Source: VRUE01 sp035693025 (GTDB lineage Bacteria; Actinomycetota; Thermoleophilia; Solirubrobacterales; 70-9). From it: a stretch of 64,000 nt of DNA. Shown piece by piece: positions 33,545 to 41,672 of the stretch; the stretch's first letter is position 1; the number at the start of each line of letters is the position of its first letter. The notes under the pieces are model-generated. The model saw only the letters and a program-made list of their open reading frames with translations. It did no database searches and was not told the DNA's origin. The translations under genes and the position numbers were made by a program. The DNA lies in NCBI GenBank assembly GCA_035693025.1, contig DASSHI010000025.1:1-64000 (forward strand), written 5' to 3'.

Positions 33545-33645
33545 CAGACCCTCCCCAGGAGAGCGGCGCCGCCTGCGACGGCCAGCTTCAGCGGGACCAA
33601 CGCGATCGCGACGATGACCAAGACGGCGATTATGGTTCCGACCAT
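33544..33645 (-). CDS. 33-residue hydrophobic peptide
   Basis: A 33-residue ORF (MVGTIIAVLVIVAIALVPLK opening) that forms a single membrane helix. It has an excellent Shine-Dalgarno (GGGAGGGGAG, 5 bases before the ATG) and a TGATG junction with the DUF6458 gene, so the two are coupled. A SigB-like promoter lies about 60 bp upstream. It would be a small stress-associated membrane protein; no homologue recognised. Confidence 0.6.
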   Translation of the reverse strand: MVGTIIAVLVIVAIALVPLKLAVAGGAALLGRV

Positions 33646-33707
33646 TGGGACTCCCCTCCCAGCTCGCGGCTTGCGGTTTTGGAGCGGGCTTCTTGCCCAA
33701 CGGCGAG

Positions 33708-33733
33708 CTACCCCCGGCAAGCGCAGGCGAAAC
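33708..33733 (-). promoter_or_regulatory. SigB/SigF-like promoter for the 33-aa/DUF6458 pair
   Basis: Minus-strand GTTT (33733-33730), 16-bp spacer, GGGTAG (33713-33708). It is arranged divergently from the DUF892 promoter 45 bp away. Confidence 0.6.
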
Positions 33734-33777
33734 CGCGAAATCGGTCGGCCCCGCAAAGACCGCATCGAGCACGCACC

Positions 33778-33803
33778 GTTTCCCGCCCGATTCGACGGGG
33801 TAC
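33778..33803 (+). promoter_or_regulatory. SigB/SigF-like promoter for the DUF892 gene
   Basis: GTTT (33778-33781), 16-bp spacer, GGGTAC (33798-33803), 36 bp before the ATG at 33840. Strong match to the consensus. Confidence 0.62.
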
Positions 33804-33839
33804 CTCGAAGCGAACGAAAGCGACGATCAAGGGAGCGAA

Positions 33840-34412
33840 ATGGCCGATCTGAACGAGCGCGACGCCAAGCTGGTCCAGTACCTGAGCGAGGCATTCGGCA
33901 AGGAGACGGAACTGGAGACCAGCCTCGAGGCGCATATCGCGATGACGACCAGGGCGCCGTACAAGAATCGCCTCAAGGCCCACCTCAAAGAGACGAAGGC
34001 ACACGCCAGGGCGCTCGAGCGCCGGATCAAGAAACTCGGCGGCGGCGGGCAGCTGACCCAAACCGTCGTCGGCAAGGCGATGGCCGCGGCGAAGGGGCCG
34101 CTGCACATGGCTCGCGGCAGCGGCGAGCAGGAGAAGATGCTGAAGAACGCCAAGACGGAGTACTTCAACGAGCACGAGGAGATCGCCACCTACCTGGCCA
34201 TCGAGGCCTTTGCGGAGAAAGTCGGAGACCGCGAGACGGCGAAACTGGCAAAGGGGATCCGCGCCGAGGAGGAACGGATGGCCAAGTTCCTCGCCAGGCA
34301 GATCGAGTCGCTGACGGGCGCCGTCGTCACCGAGGAGGTGCCGAGCGCGCAACGCCGGCGCCCCGCTAAAGCCAAACGTGCTCGAAAGCCAACCGCCCGT
34401 TCGCGCAGCTGA
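33840..34412 (+). CDS. ferritin-like DUF892 (YciE/YciF-type) protein
   Basis: A 190-residue all-helical protein with DUF892 features: KLVQYLSEAFGKETELE, HLKETKAHARALERRIKKLG, and EYFNEHEEIATYLAIEAFA with the expected Glu/His metal-type residues, then a Lys/Arg/Pro tail. Such proteins form ferritin-like bundles induced by stress. ATG 33840 has AAGGGAG upstream. Its promoter matches SigB. The basic C-terminal tail suggests DNA association, which is inference. The end overlaps the antisense YfcE-like remnant. Confidence 0.85.
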   Translation: MADLNERDAKLVQYLSEAFGKETELETSLEAHIAMTTRAPYKNRLKAHLKETKAHARALERRIKKLGGGGQLTQTVVGKAMAAAKGPLHMARGSGEQEKMLKNAKTEYFNEHEEIATYLAIEAFAEKVGDRETAKLAKGIRAEEERMAKFLARQIESLTGAVVTEEVPSAQRRRPAKAKRARKPTARSRS

Positions 34413-34626
34413 GCAGGCCCATCGAGGGTCGTGGCGCCCGTCGGCGCTCGGTCGGGCTGCCGGGATTGAAGATCTGACAGAGGACCCGCAGGTGCTCCAG
34501 CACCGAAGCGGCGAAGAGGTCCCCGGCGTGGATCGTCGCCTCAGCCTCCGCCACCAGCTCCACGCAGCGCTCGGGCAGGCGACGTTCGCCCCTTTGCGTG
34601 TGGGTGTCGGCGAGAACCGCGATCAA
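34366..34626 (-). pseudogene. YfcE-like metallophosphoesterase with internal deletion
   Basis: An 86-residue ORF with both ends of a ~160-residue metallophosphoesterase. The N-terminus MIAVLADTH, RRLPERCVELV and HAGDLFAASVLEHL joins directly to the C-terminal NPGSPTERRRAP. The central GNxD and GHTH metal-binding motifs are absent, so about 70 residues have been lost in frame. Only one metal half-site remains, so activity is unlikely. The start is TTG 34626 and the 3' end overlaps the DUF892 gene. Confidence 0.75.
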
Positions 34627-34643
34627 ACCGGATCGTCATTCTG

Positions 34644-36143
34644 ATGGCGAGCAGGCCGAAAGCAAAGAAGCGAGGCGCCGCGACAGGAAGCCTCGGGGAG
34701 TACGAGCGCAAGCGCGACTTCACGGCGACGCCGGAGCCGGCGCCGAAGCGCCGGGGACGCGAGCGGAAAGCGCCGCGCTTCGTCGTGCAGGAGCACAGCG
34801 CCCGCCGCCTGCACTGGGACCTGCGACTGGAGCACGACGGCGTCGCCGCCTCCTGGGCGATTCCGAACGGGATCCCGATCGACCCCGAGGAAAACCGCAA
34901 GGCCGTCCACACCGAGGACCACCCGCTCGAATACCTCGAGTTCGAGGGCGAGATCCCGAAGGGAGAGTACGGCGCCGGCACGATGAAGATCTGGGACCGG
35001 GGCACCTACGAGCCGGAGAAGTGGGAGGAGGGCAAAATCGTCCTGCGCTTCGCCGGAGAGCGGCTGCGGGGCCGCTACGCGCTCTTTCGCGCCGGCAAGG
35101 ACGAGAAGGACTGGATGATCCACCGCATCGACCCGCCGGAGGACGAGCGTGAGACGTTTCCCGAATCGGTGGTACCGATGCTGGCCAAGCCGGCGTCGCT
35201 GCCGGCAAAGGAGGAGGGCTGGGCGATCGAGGTCAAGTGGGACGGGGTGCGAGCGCTCGCCTACTGCCGGCCGGGCCGGCTCGAGCTGCAGACCCGCAAC
35301 CTGAACGTCGTCACCTCCCAATACCCCGAGGTGCGGCGGCTCTCGCGCCAGCTCGGCGCCCGCGACGCCGTTCTCGACGGCGAGCTGGTCGCCTTCGACG
35401 AGGAGGGCCGGCCCAGCTTCGAGCGGCTGCAGCAGCGCATCCACCAGACCGACGCCAACGTCGTACGACGGCGGCTGAAGACCCATCCCGTCACCTATGT
35501 CCTCTTCGACCTTCTCCATCTCGACGGTCGCAACCTGATGGACGAGCCCTACGCCCTCCGGCGTGAGCTGCTCGAGGGGCTCGGCTTGGACGGGGAGAGC
35601 TGGCAGACGCCCGGCTACTCGGTCGGCCACGCCAAGGAGCTGCTCGCGGCGAGCGCAGAGCGGCACCTGGAGGGGCTCGTCCTCAAGCGACTCGACAGCC
35701 GCTACGCGCCCGGCAAGCGCAATGGCGCCTGGCTCAAGGTGAAGACGGTCGGCCGCCAGGAGTTCGTGATCGGCGGCTGGGCGCCCGGAGAAGGCCGGCG
35801 GCGCAACCGCATCGGGGCGATCCTGCTCGGAGCCCACGACGAGGAGGGCGAGCTCCGGTACGCCGGCAAGGTGGGGACCGGCTTCTCCGAGCGCGACCTC
35901 GACGAGCTGCTCGCGCGCCTGCGGCCGCTGGCGCGCAAGTCGAGCCCGTTCGCCGGGCGCCGCGGCCCCCGCAGCGCCAACTTCGTCGAGCCCGAGCTGG
36001 TCGCCGAGGTCGAGTTCCGCGAGCTGACCGCCGAGGGGATGGTTCGCCACGGCTCGTTCAAAGGCCTGCGCGACGACAAGCCGGCGGCGGAGGTGGAGCT
36101 GGAGCGAGCGGCGAGCGAGAGGCAGGTCCTGCCCGATGCGTAG
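34644..36143 (+). CDS. ligD: LigD-like ATP-dependent DNA ligase (phosphoesterase + ligase domains)
   Basis: A 499-residue protein with an N-terminal 3'-phosphoesterase domain (about 45-165; HSARRLHWDLRLEHDG and KGEYGAGTM) and an ATP-dependent ligase domain (about 175-490). The adenylated lysine is Lys198 in EVKWDGVRA, and later motifs LDGELVAFDE, EGLVLKRLDS and AWLKVK follow. It lacks the polymerase domain of full LigD. Likely role: end processing and sealing in non-homologous end joining with Ku (not in this window). A 17-bp gap separates it from the divergent YfcE remnant. Confidence 0.9.
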   Translation: MASRPKAKKRGAATGSLGEYERKRDFTATPEPAPKRRGRERKAPRFVVQEHSARRLHWDLRLEHDGVAASWAIPNGIPIDPEENRKAVHTEDHPLEYLEFEGEIPKGEYGAGTMKIWDRGTYEPEKWEEGKIVLRFAGERLRGRYALFRAGKDEKDWMIHRIDPPEDERETFPESVVPMLAKPASLPAKEEGWAIEVKWDGVRALAYCRPGRLELQTRNLNVVTSQYPEVRRLSRQLGARDAVLDGELVAFDEEGRPSFERLQQRIHQTDANVVRRRLKTHPVTYVLFDLLHLDGRNLMDEPYALRRELLEGLGLDGESWQTPGYSVGHAKELLAASAERHLEGLVLKRLDSRYAPGKRNGAWLKVKTVGRQEFVIGGWAPGEGRRRNRIGAILLGAHDEEGELRYAGKVGTGFSERDLDELLARLRPLARKSSPFAGRRGPRSANFVEPELVAEVEFRELTAEGMVRHGSFKGLRDDKPAAEVELERAASERQVLPDA

Positions 36144-36154
36144 GCGGCGCGCTG

Positions 36155-37051
36155 TCAGCCGGCGACGGTGCGCGCGCCGGGGGCCAGCTCGCGCTCGTAG
36201 CCGAACTCCTCCAGGGTCTCGCCGAGCTCCTCCTCCAGGATCGCCTGCTCGGCGCGTGAGAGGTTCTCGCGCCAGGACCCCGGGCGGGCGCTTCTGATCG
36301 CCCGGCCGCTGCCACGGCGCGCCGGCGGCGCCTGCTCGAAGCGGAACCGTGCGGCGACCTCCTCGCAGCGGCCGCAGGGAAGGTCGAAGGCCGCGCAGAT
36401 CTGCTCCAGCAACTGCGGCGTCCTCCTCCGCAGCTCCTCGTAGCGGATCATGATCCGGTCCTGCTCCGGCCGGCTCGCGAAGGCGCGCTCGACGGCTCGA
36501 ACCCGGTAGGCCCAGACCGCCGCCAGCCAGCGGATCAGGGCGACCCGGCCCTGCCGGGTGACCGGAAAGGCGCCGCCGGGAATCGCCCAGGAGCCCTCTC
36601 GGTAGGCGTCGAGCCAGGAGTCGACGACGTCGCGGCCGTCGCGCAGGAGGAAGATCAGCTTCGAGGCGGGGAACAGCTCGGCCAGCAGCGGCGCCGCGTG
36701 CGAGCCGGGCTCCTTGACCACGAACGTCGGCGACGGCCCGGCCTCTGCATCCGCCTGGGCCTCGAAGCGGGCCCGGATCAGCTCGCGCAGCGGCTCCCAC
36801 CAGGCATCCCGGTAGCGCTCGGCGAAGAAGTACCCCGGCTCGGCGGCTTTCAGGTCGAGCAACGTCGTCAGCTGCGGCGGCTCCTCGCCGATCGCCCAGG
36901 CCAGCGGCAGCGGCCGCCAGACGCCGAGGTGGTGGCCGAGGTGCGGGTCGTCGATCGGCACCACCCCATCGAGCTCCGCCAGCATCCGCAGCAGCCAGGT
37001 GCTGCCGCTGCGGGAGGACCCGAAGATCCAAACCAGCCGCTCCTCCTGCAT
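36155..37051 (-). CDS. sulfotransferase family protein
   Basis: A 298-residue PAPS-dependent sulfotransferase-like protein. The 5'-phosphosulfate loop is FGSSRSGSTWLLRML near residue 11, and the 3'-phosphate site is FLLRDGRDVVDSWLDA. ATG 37051 is supported by GGAGG seven bases upstream; an upstream TTG at 37087 is less likely. Acceptor unknown. It converges on ligD with an 11-bp gap and is divergent from the SpoIIE-type gene (143-bp gap, 37052-37194, no clear promoter). Confidence 0.85.
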   Translation of the reverse strand: MQEERLVWIFGSSRSGSTWLLRMLAELDGVVPIDDPHLGHHLGVWRPLPLAWAIGEEPPQLTTLLDLKAAEPGYFFAERYRDAWWEPLRELIRARFEAQADAEAGPSPTFVVKEPGSHAAPLLAELFPASKLIFLLRDGRDVVDSWLDAYREGSWAIPGGAFPVTRQGRVALIRWLAAVWAYRVRAVERAFASRPEQDRIMIRYEELRRRTPQLLEQICAAFDLPCGRCEEVAARFRFEQAPPARRGSGRAIRSARPGSWRENLSRAEQAILEEELGETLEEFGYERELAPGARTVAG

Positions 37052-37194
37052 CGTCCATCCTCCAGTCAGCTCGATTGATCCGGTCAAGGCGGGGGCTACC
37101 CAGTTCGGGTCCGCTTAAGCGAGGCCGGGATCTGCGCCCAGGAGGAGCGCGAGCTCTGGGGATTGGTTTCCGTGTGACGGGTATAAAGGCTGGG

Positions 37195-38820
37195 ATGGAG
37201 GTCCGGCAGCCGCAGACGCAAGCGGGGGACGAGCATCCTGTCTCCGATGACCGCCGCGACCATCTGCTCAGCATCACCGACTCCGCGCTCGGGTACATGT
37301 CCCTGGAGGACATGCTCTCGGAGCTGCTGGGGCGGATCCGCGACTCGCTCGAAGTCGACACCGCAGCGGTTCTGCTGCTCGACGAGGATCGCGGCGTCCT
37401 CCTCGCGCGCGCCGCGCGAGGGCTGGAGGAGGAGGTCCGCCAGGGCGTTCAGGTGCCGCTCGCGCGCGGCTTCGCAGGCCGCGTCGCCGCCGAGGTGCGA
37501 CCCATCATCATCGACCTCGACCACGCCGACGTCGTGAACCCGATCCTCCGCCAAAAAGGAATCCGCTCGATGCTCGGCGTGCCCCTCCAGATCGAAGGCC
37601 GCGTCATCGGCGTCATGCACATCGGCACGCTCGTCCGGCGCGATTTCGACGAGGACGACGTGAAGCTGCTGCAGCTCGCCGCCGACCGCGCCGCGCTCGC
37701 GATCGACGACGCCCGCATCTCGGAGCAGCGTGCCGCCACCGCGATCATGCAGCGCACTCTTCTGCCCCACGCGCTGCCGGAGGTATCCGGCATGCGCTTC
37801 AGCGCCAAGTACCTGCCGGCCGGTTCGGGCATCAAGATCGGCGGGGACTGGTACGACGTCTTTCCGCTCGCCAACGGGCACCTTGCTTTCGTGATCGGCG
37901 ACGTGGTCGGTCGCGGGGTCCTGGCCGCCTCGGTGATGGCCGAGATCCGCACGGCGCTCCGCGCCTACATGGTGCAGGGGCACCAGCTCACCGAGGTCGT
38001 CTCGATGCTGAACGAGCTGCTCATCTCGATGGGTCGCAACCGGGGTGCCACTCTCTCGATCCTCGAACTCGATCCCGATGCCGAAGAGCTGAAAGCCGTC
38101 ACCGCGGGCCACCTCCCCCCCTTGCTGATCGAACCGGACGGCCGCACTCGGCTGCTCGAGCAAAATCACGGCCTGCCGGTCGGCGTGCGCAGCGGACACG
38201 AGTACCACTCCTTTCGCTGCCCGTTTCCGACCGGGAGCCGGCTGCTGCTCTACACCGACGGGCTGATCGAGCGGCGCGACGAGTCGATCGACGTCGGGCT
38301 CCAGCGGCTGGCCGCCGCCGCCCAAGCGGCCACGCAGCGCCCCGACTCCTCCCTCGCCGACGACGTGTACCGCGCGCTCCTCGACGAGACCCCGCTCGAG
38401 GACGACGTAGCGCTCCTCGCCATCGAGGCCCTGCCGTTCGAGGGGCCTCTCGAGATGACCTTCCCGGCGCGCCCCGAGGTCCTCAGCGGGCTGCGCAAGA
38501 CGCTCGGCCGCTGGCTGCAGGCCGCCGGCGCCGACGAAGACGAGCTGTTCGACGTGACCCTCTCGACCTCCGAGGCTGCCGCCAACGCGATCGAGCATGC
38601 GTACGGGGCCCGTGAGGCGACCTTCACCGTCCGCTGCGAGCACGACAGCCCTCAGGTGACGATCACCGTGTGCGACGTCGGCCGGTGGCGCACCGCCCGT
38701 CCGCCCGGCGGCGGCAGGGGGCTCGAAATCATGCGCTCCCTGCTGGACAGCGTGAAGATCGACAGCGACGACGAAGGAACCGTCGTGACGATGACCAAAA
38801 GGCTCTCCCACCAGGCATGA
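37195..38820 (+). CDS. GAF-SpoIIE phosphatase-HATPase (partner-switch regulator)
   Basis: A 541-residue cytoplasmic regulator with three domains. A GAF sensor (about 25-170) is followed by a PP2C/SpoIIE phosphatase (about 185-400, with GGDWYDVFPL and LLLYTDGLIERR) and an RsbW-like HATPase anti-sigma kinase (about 415-540, N-box EAAANAIEHAY, G-box GRGLEIM). Phosphatase and kinase on one chain would set the phosphorylation state of a STAS antagonist. That STAS gene follows with an ATGA overlap. Start ATG 37195 is chosen; an upstream GTG in frame is possible. Confidence 0.9.
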   Translation: MEVRQPQTQAGDEHPVSDDRRDHLLSITDSALGYMSLEDMLSELLGRIRDSLEVDTAAVLLLDEDRGVLLARAARGLEEEVRQGVQVPLARGFAGRVAAEVRPIIIDLDHADVVNPILRQKGIRSMLGVPLQIEGRVIGVMHIGTLVRRDFDEDDVKLLQLAADRAALAIDDARISEQRAATAIMQRTLLPHALPEVSGMRFSAKYLPAGSGIKIGGDWYDVFPLANGHLAFVIGDVVGRGVLAASVMAEIRTALRAYMVQGHQLTEVVSMLNELLISMGRNRGATLSILELDPDAEELKAVTAGHLPPLLIEPDGRTRLLEQNHGLPVGVRSGHEYHSFRCPFPTGSRLLLYTDGLIERRDESIDVGLQRLAAAAQAATQRPDSSLADDVYRALLDETPLEDDVALLAIEALPFEGPLEMTFPARPEVLSGLRKTLGRWLQAAGADEDELFDVTLSTSEAAANAIEHAYGAREATFTVRCEHDSPQVTITVCDVGRWRTARPPGGGRGLEIMRSLLDSVKIDSDDEGTVVTMTKRLSHQA

Positions 38821-39254
38821 GCCCGCTGGACATCGAGCAGATCGACGGAGTGCCGGTCGTGCGCGTCAACGACGACATCGATGCCGCGAACGTCTCGACG
38901 ACCCTGCGGCAACTAGCCGAGGCGCTCGGTCCTGACGCCTTGAGCCTCGTCGTCGACCTCAGCGCCACCCGTTACGTCGACAGCGCAGGCATCGACATGC
39001 TGCTACGCCTCAGCGACCGCCTCGACCAGCGCCGCGCCAAGCTGATCCTCGTGATCCCCGACACCTCCAGATTGCAGCGCCTGGCCACGCTCGTCGGCCT
39101 GCCCGAGGCAATCGCCATCCATCCCAGCCTCGCGAACGCCCTGCAAGAGGCGGCGGAGGGGAAAGCGCGAGGCGGCCCTGGTCCTCATCCGGCGTCGCGG
39201 TTTGGGGGCCGGGCCGGCGGGGAAGAAGAATGGGGTCACGACCAGCGGTTCTGA
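38817..39254 (+). CDS. STAS domain anti-sigma factor antagonist
   Basis: A 145-residue protein. The STAS fold occupies about residues 1-105, with the phospho-site region ATRYVDSAGIDMLLRL (Ser in DSAG). A Gly/Arg-rich tail follows. It is the expected substrate of the coupled kinase/phosphatase. ATG 38817 overlaps the previous stop. The tail overlaps the annotated start of the mnhE-like gene by about 50 bp if that starts at TTG 39202. Confidence 0.9.
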   Translation: MSPLDIEQIDGVPVVRVNDDIDAANVSTTLRQLAEALGPDALSLVVDLSATRYVDSAGIDMLLRLSDRLDQRRAKLILVIPDTSRLQRLATLVGLPEAIAIHPSLANALQEAAEGKARGGPGPHPASRFGGRAGGEEEWGHDQRF

Positions 39255-39753
39255 GAGGAGATCGACGATTCCCTACAGCAGGTGGGCGATCCGCTGGATA
39301 TGGCTGTTCGCCCTCTGGCTGGCACTCGCCGACAGCCGCAAAGGGACCGAGCTCCTCGCCGCAGCCGTCGTCGCCGCGCTCGGCGCCACGATCTCCGGGG
39401 CGATCGTCCGGCCGGACCGCACGCGCCCCCTCGCGGATTCCCTGGCCCTGTTGCGCCTCCCTCCGCGGCGCCTTCTCCGACCGCTGCTTCGCCTCGTTCC
39501 CGACACCGCGCTGGTGATCGGCGCCCTGTGGCGGCGCCTGGCGCACGGGGAAGACGTGCGCGGATCCACCCGCGAGGTCCCGCGCGAGAGCAATCCGGTG
39601 CTGCATACGGGCGCAGGGCTGCTCGCCACCGAGGTATGGGGCTCCCTGGCCCCGAACCGCTACGTGATCGGCGTCGACGAGGAGCGCGACGCGGTCCTCT
39701 TCCACGAGCTGGTCCGAACGGAGGAGTCGCTGGAGCCGGGCGGCGGCCGATGA
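39202..39753 (+). CDS. mnhE: Na+/H+ antiporter subunit E (Mnh/Mrp type)
   Basis: A small membrane protein of about 160-183 residues: a helix pair (RWIWLFALWLALADS, then ELLAAAVVAALGATISGAIV) followed by a soluble region with ESNPVLHTGAGLLATEVW. MnhE is an accessory subunit of the multisubunit cation/proton antiporter. The start is uncertain. TTG 39202 lies inside the STAS gene, while AGGAG at 39256-39260 is 7 bases before an ATT at 39268, so a non-standard ATT start is conceivable. The first helix begins after either start. Confidence 0.75.
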   Translation: MGAGPAGKKNGVTTSGSERRSTIPYSRWAIRWIWLFALWLALADSRKGTELLAAAVVAALGATISGAIVRPDRTRPLADSLALLRLPPRRLLRPLLRLVPDTALVIGALWRRLAHGEDVRGSTREVPRESNPVLHTGAGLLATEVWGSLAPNRYVIGVDEERDAVLFHELVRTEESLEPGGGR

Positions 39754-40001
39754 ACGCGTGGTACGTGGCGGCCTCGGCACTGCTCGCGGCGCTCCTTCCC
39801 TGCGGCTGGGTCTGCTTCCGCCGCGGCTTCGCAGCCGGCCTCGTCGCGCTCCAGCTCGCCGGGATGCTGGCGGCCCTCGCCCTGCTCCTGCTGTCGGAGG
39901 CCGAGGACCAGCAGTCCTTCGCCGGCCTTTCGCTCGTCCTCGCCACCGCCTCGTTTGCCGGCACGCTGGTCCTCGTCCGCTTCCTGGAACGGCAGCGATG
40001 A
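39750..40001 (+). CDS. mnhF: Na+/H+ antiporter subunit F
   Basis: An 83-residue membrane protein with three hydrophobic segments, matching MnhF/MrpF in size and order between E and G. ATGA overlaps on both sides show tight translational coupling. Required for assembly of the antiporter in characterised systems. Sequence similarity is low, so the name rests mainly on context and topology. Confidence 0.75.
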   Translation: MNAWYVAASALLAALLPCGWVCFRRGFAAGLVALQLAGMLAALALLLLSEAEDQQSFAGLSLVLATASFAGTLVLVRFLERQR

Positions 40002-40324
40002 ACGCCGGCGGGATCCTCGCGGACGTGCTGCTCGGGGTCGGGGTCGCCCTGGAGCTCCTCGCCTGCCTCGGGGTCCTCGCGATGGGAACCGATCATGCCC
40101 GCCTCCACTACCTCTCGCCGGCGGCGCTGGGGTCGGTCCCGATCGCGGCGGCGATCTGGATCGATTCCGGCCCCTCGACCATCGCCCTGCAAGCGACGCT
40201 CCTCGCCGCTTTCCTGCTTCTCGTCTCGCCGGCGCTGACTCATGCGACCGCCCGGGGCCTGCGGATCGCCTCCCGCGACGACTGGCGCGCCGCACCCGCC
40301 GAGCGCCGCGGGAGCGGGCGATGA
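39998..40324 (+). CDS. mnhG: Na+/H+ antiporter subunit G
   Basis: A 108-residue protein with three helices and the PhaG/MnhG-type stretch GVLAMGTDHARLHYLSPAAL. Starts with ATG overlapping the mnhF stop. Accessory subunit of the Mrp-type antiporter in the cytoplasmic membrane. Confidence 0.82.
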   Translation: MNAGGILADVLLGVGVALELLACLGVLAMGTDHARLHYLSPAALGSVPIAAAIWIDSGPSTIALQATLLAAFLLLVSPALTHATARGLRIASRDDWRAAPAERRGSGR

Positions 40325-40578
40325 CCGCGGTGCAGGCGATCGCGCTGGTCGTCGTCGCGCTGACCGGCACCGCCGTCGTCTCCGCCCGCGAGCCCGCCCG
40401 GCAGGCGCTTGTCGCGGGCGTCTTCGGTCTTGCCCTGGCGATCCTCTTCTTCTCCTTCCAGGCCCCCGACGTGGCGCTCTCGCAGATCGTGGTCGGCGTC
40501 GTCGCGCTGCCCGCGATGATCATGCTGACGCTGCGAAAGATCGCCCGGCGCGAGGAAGTGGAGCGGGACGAGCGATGA
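40321..40578 (+). CDS. DUF4040 membrane protein (MbhD-like antiporter subunit)
   Basis: An 85-residue protein with three helices. It is similar to the small DUF4040/MbhD segment that in many Mnh systems is part of MnhA's C-terminus. Its presence as a separate gene means the MnhA C-terminal modules are split here, as in archaeal mbh/mnh operons. ATGA overlaps with mnhG and the next gene. Confidence 0.75.
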   Translation: MTAVQAIALVVVALTGTAVVSAREPARQALVAGVFGLALAILFFSFQAPDVALSQIVVGVVALPAMIMLTLRKIARREEVERDER

Positions 40579-41330
40579 GTCGGGGGGTGCGGCTCGGCGT
40601 CTTCGGCACCGGCCTGCTCGGCTTCCTGGCGTTGCTCGTCTGGGGTCTCGCGGGGCTGCCGTCCTTCGGCGACTTCGACGGCCACTACGGGCAGCTCCTC
40701 GCCCATCTCTCAGTGCCTGCCCGGCACACGAACTCGGCGGTCGCCGCCACCACCTTCGACTTCCGCGGCTTCGACACGCTCGGCGAGTCGTTCATCCTCT
40801 TCACGGCCGCGGTGGGGGTGCTGACCCTGTTGCGGGTACAACGCGCGGAAGAGGACGTCGCCGCCGAGCCGGCCCACAGCGGACGGCCGACCGCCGAAAG
40901 CCGTTCCCTGCGCAGCCTCGCCATCGGGCTCTCCGGTCCCTTCCTGGTGCTTGGGGTCTACGTCGTCACGCACGGCCATCTCTCCCCCGGCGGCGGCTTC
41001 CAAGGCGGCGTCGTGATGATGAGCGGGTTCCTGCTCGTCTATCTCGCCGGCGCCCACCTGCGCCCGCGTCCGGGCCGCCCGCTCGAGGCGATCGAGCGGG
41101 CGGAGGCGTCGGGCGCGGCCGGTTTCGTGGCGATCGGCATCGGCGGCCTAATCCTCTCCGGCGCATTCCTCGCGAACTTCCTCCCCTTCGGAACCGCCGG
41201 CGATCTCGTCTCCGGCGGCGACATCCCGCTGCTCAACATCGCCGTCGCCCTCGAGGTGATGGGCGCCCTGCTGGCGATCCTCGGCGAGCTGCTCGACCAA
41301 AAGCTTCTCGCCGCGCCGGAGGAAGGATGA
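40575..41330 (+). CDS. mnhB: Na+/H+ antiporter subunit B with MbhE-like N-terminus
   Basis: A 251-residue protein. Residues 1-90 form two helices with FDFRGFDTLGESFILFTAAVG, resembling MbhE (part of MnhA in other bacteria). Residues 110-245 are a classic MnhB domain with HGHLSPGGGFQGGVV. Coupled by ATGA to the genes before and after. The fusion links the proton-module small subunits. Confidence 0.88.
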   Translation: MSRGVRLGVFGTGLLGFLALLVWGLAGLPSFGDFDGHYGQLLAHLSVPARHTNSAVAATTFDFRGFDTLGESFILFTAAVGVLTLLRVQRAEEDVAAEPAHSGRPTAESRSLRSLAIGLSGPFLVLGVYVVTHGHLSPGGGFQGGVVMMSGFLLVYLAGAHLRPRPGRPLEAIERAEASGAAGFVAIGIGGLILSGAFLANFLPFGTAGDLVSGGDIPLLNIAVALEVMGALLAILGELLDQKLLAAPEEG

Positions 41331-41671
41331 GCTTCCTGCCCTACGCGGTCGCGGCGTGGCTCTTCGGTTTCGGCCTCTACGGGGTGGTTACCAGCCGCAA
41401 CCTGATCCACCTGATCGTCTGCCTTACGGTCGTGCAGGCCTCGACGTACGTGCTCCTGCTCGCGGTCGGCTACCGTCACGGCGCCGCGGCGCCGATCTAC
41501 GCCTCGATCCCGACCTCGGCGCAGGTGGTCGACCCGGTGGTCGCGGCGATGACCCTGACCGACGTCGTCGTCGAGGCGACGGTCGCGGCGCTCCTCCTCG
41601 CCCTGGCCCTGCAGGCCCACGCCCGGTTCGGCACGCTCGACCCCGACAAGCTCGGCGCGCTGCGCGGCTGA
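41327..41671 (+). CDS. mnhC: Na+/H+ antiporter subunit C
   Basis: A 114-residue, three-helix protein homologous to NuoK/MnhC, with YGVVTSRNLIHLIVCL and VDPVVAAMTLTDVVVEATVAAL. NuoK-like subunits contribute to the proton path. ATG 41327 overlaps the mnhB stop; the mnhD TTG follows after one base. Confidence 0.9.
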   Translation: MSFLPYAVAAWLFGFGLYGVVTSRNLIHLIVCLTVVQASTYVLLLAVGYRHGAAAPIYASIPTSAQVVDPVVAAMTLTDVVVEATVAALLLALALQAHARFGTLDPDKLGALRG

Positions 41672-41672
41672 G

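Noticed and set aside
34366..34412. Overlap of DUF892 and the antisense phosphoesterase remnant as regulatory antisense
   Set aside because: The overlap is explained by the deletion remnant ending inside a convergent gene; no promoter suggests an antisense RNA.
37170..37190. GTTT/GGGTAT pair just upstream of the SpoIIE-type gene as a SigB promoter
   Set aside because: The spacer is only about 9 bp, outside the 15-17 bp seen at the other sites.
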